Assembly (NCBI RefSeq): GCF_035594125.1
Contig: NC_087173.1
Span: 11,260,486 to 11,324,485, forward strand
Direction of reading: 5' to 3'
DNA: 64,000 bases
DNA from: Scylla paramamosain
Taxonomy: Eukaryota; Arthropoda; Malacostraca; Decapoda; Portunidae
A model generated the notes under the pieces. It was not told where the DNA came from. It searched no databases and saw nothing but the letters and a program-made list of their open reading frames with translations. Positions 63,926 through 64,000 of the stretch are shown here, piece by piece (the stretch's first letter is position 1; every line of letters starts with the position of its first letter). Both the position numbers and the translations under genes were made by a program.

Positions 63926-64000
<75 letters not shown>
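63480..64000. repeat. Three (GA)n arrays at the window end
   Basis: GA arrays at 63480-63567, about 63668-63738 and about 63932-63999 (running off the window), separated by T-rich and A-rich low-complexity sequence. All lie in the first intron of the secreted-protein gene. Confidence 0.97.

Overview
This is a window of nuclear DNA from an animal, most likely an arthropod and probably a decapod crustacean. The genes have short coding exons with GT-AG introns and arthropod-like orthologs. The intergenic DNA is packed with very long dinucleotide arrays (TA, CA, GA). Dispersed non-LTR retrotransposon tails and MITE-like elements recur in it, and there is a degenerate patch of the arthropod telomere motif (CCTAA/TTAGG). 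No bacterial operon, CRISPR array or viral gene was seen. Identifications were made by reading the translated exons against remembered protein families. No database search was possible.

Layout, left to right. (1) 1-6.2 kb, +: 3' part of COG3, a Golgi tether subunit, cut by the window edge. (2) 9.35-16.1 kb, +: AAGAB (p34), an AP-1/AP-2 adaptor assembly chaperone. (3) 16.8-23.1 kb, -: WRAP53/TCAB1, the telomerase/Cajal-body WD40 protein, tail to tail with AAGAB. (4) 25.7-34.9 kb, +: ANAPC7, a TPR subunit of the anaphase-promoting complex, head to head with WRAP53. (5) 36.3-39.1 kb, -: a 74-residue, four-exon, single-span membrane protein that best fits the complex I subunit NDUFA3/B9. (6) about 40.1-51.3 kb, +: a p38-pathway MAP kinase kinase (MKK3/6, licorne-like), with a GC-rich upstream region and a long microsatellite-filled first intron. 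(7) 51.3-63.3 kb: gene-poor, built of microsatellites, MITE-like copies and interstitial telomere-like repeats, with a few weak exon candidates. (8) 63.35 kb, +: a signal-peptide exon opening an unidentified secreted or membrane protein gene that continues beyond the window.

The genes are ordinary housekeeping genes with no evident shared pathway. The head-to-head and tail-to-tail pairs suggest shared promoters and terminators. All exon joins given keep reading frame and splice phase, and the assembled lengths are close to the human proteins: AAGAB 305 aa, WRAP53 611 aa, ANAPC7 557 aa, MKK 336 aa.

The most distinctive structural theme is local tandem duplication (two to four copies of roughly 40-150 bp) inside introns and UTRs. 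Several duplications carry copies of splice sites and exon edges (COG3, ANAPC7, possibly MKK). In MKK, about 150 bp of the 3' UTR recurs inside an intron next to a (CT)n array. I found no convincing new multi-gene system; the items worth following up are structural and regulatory.
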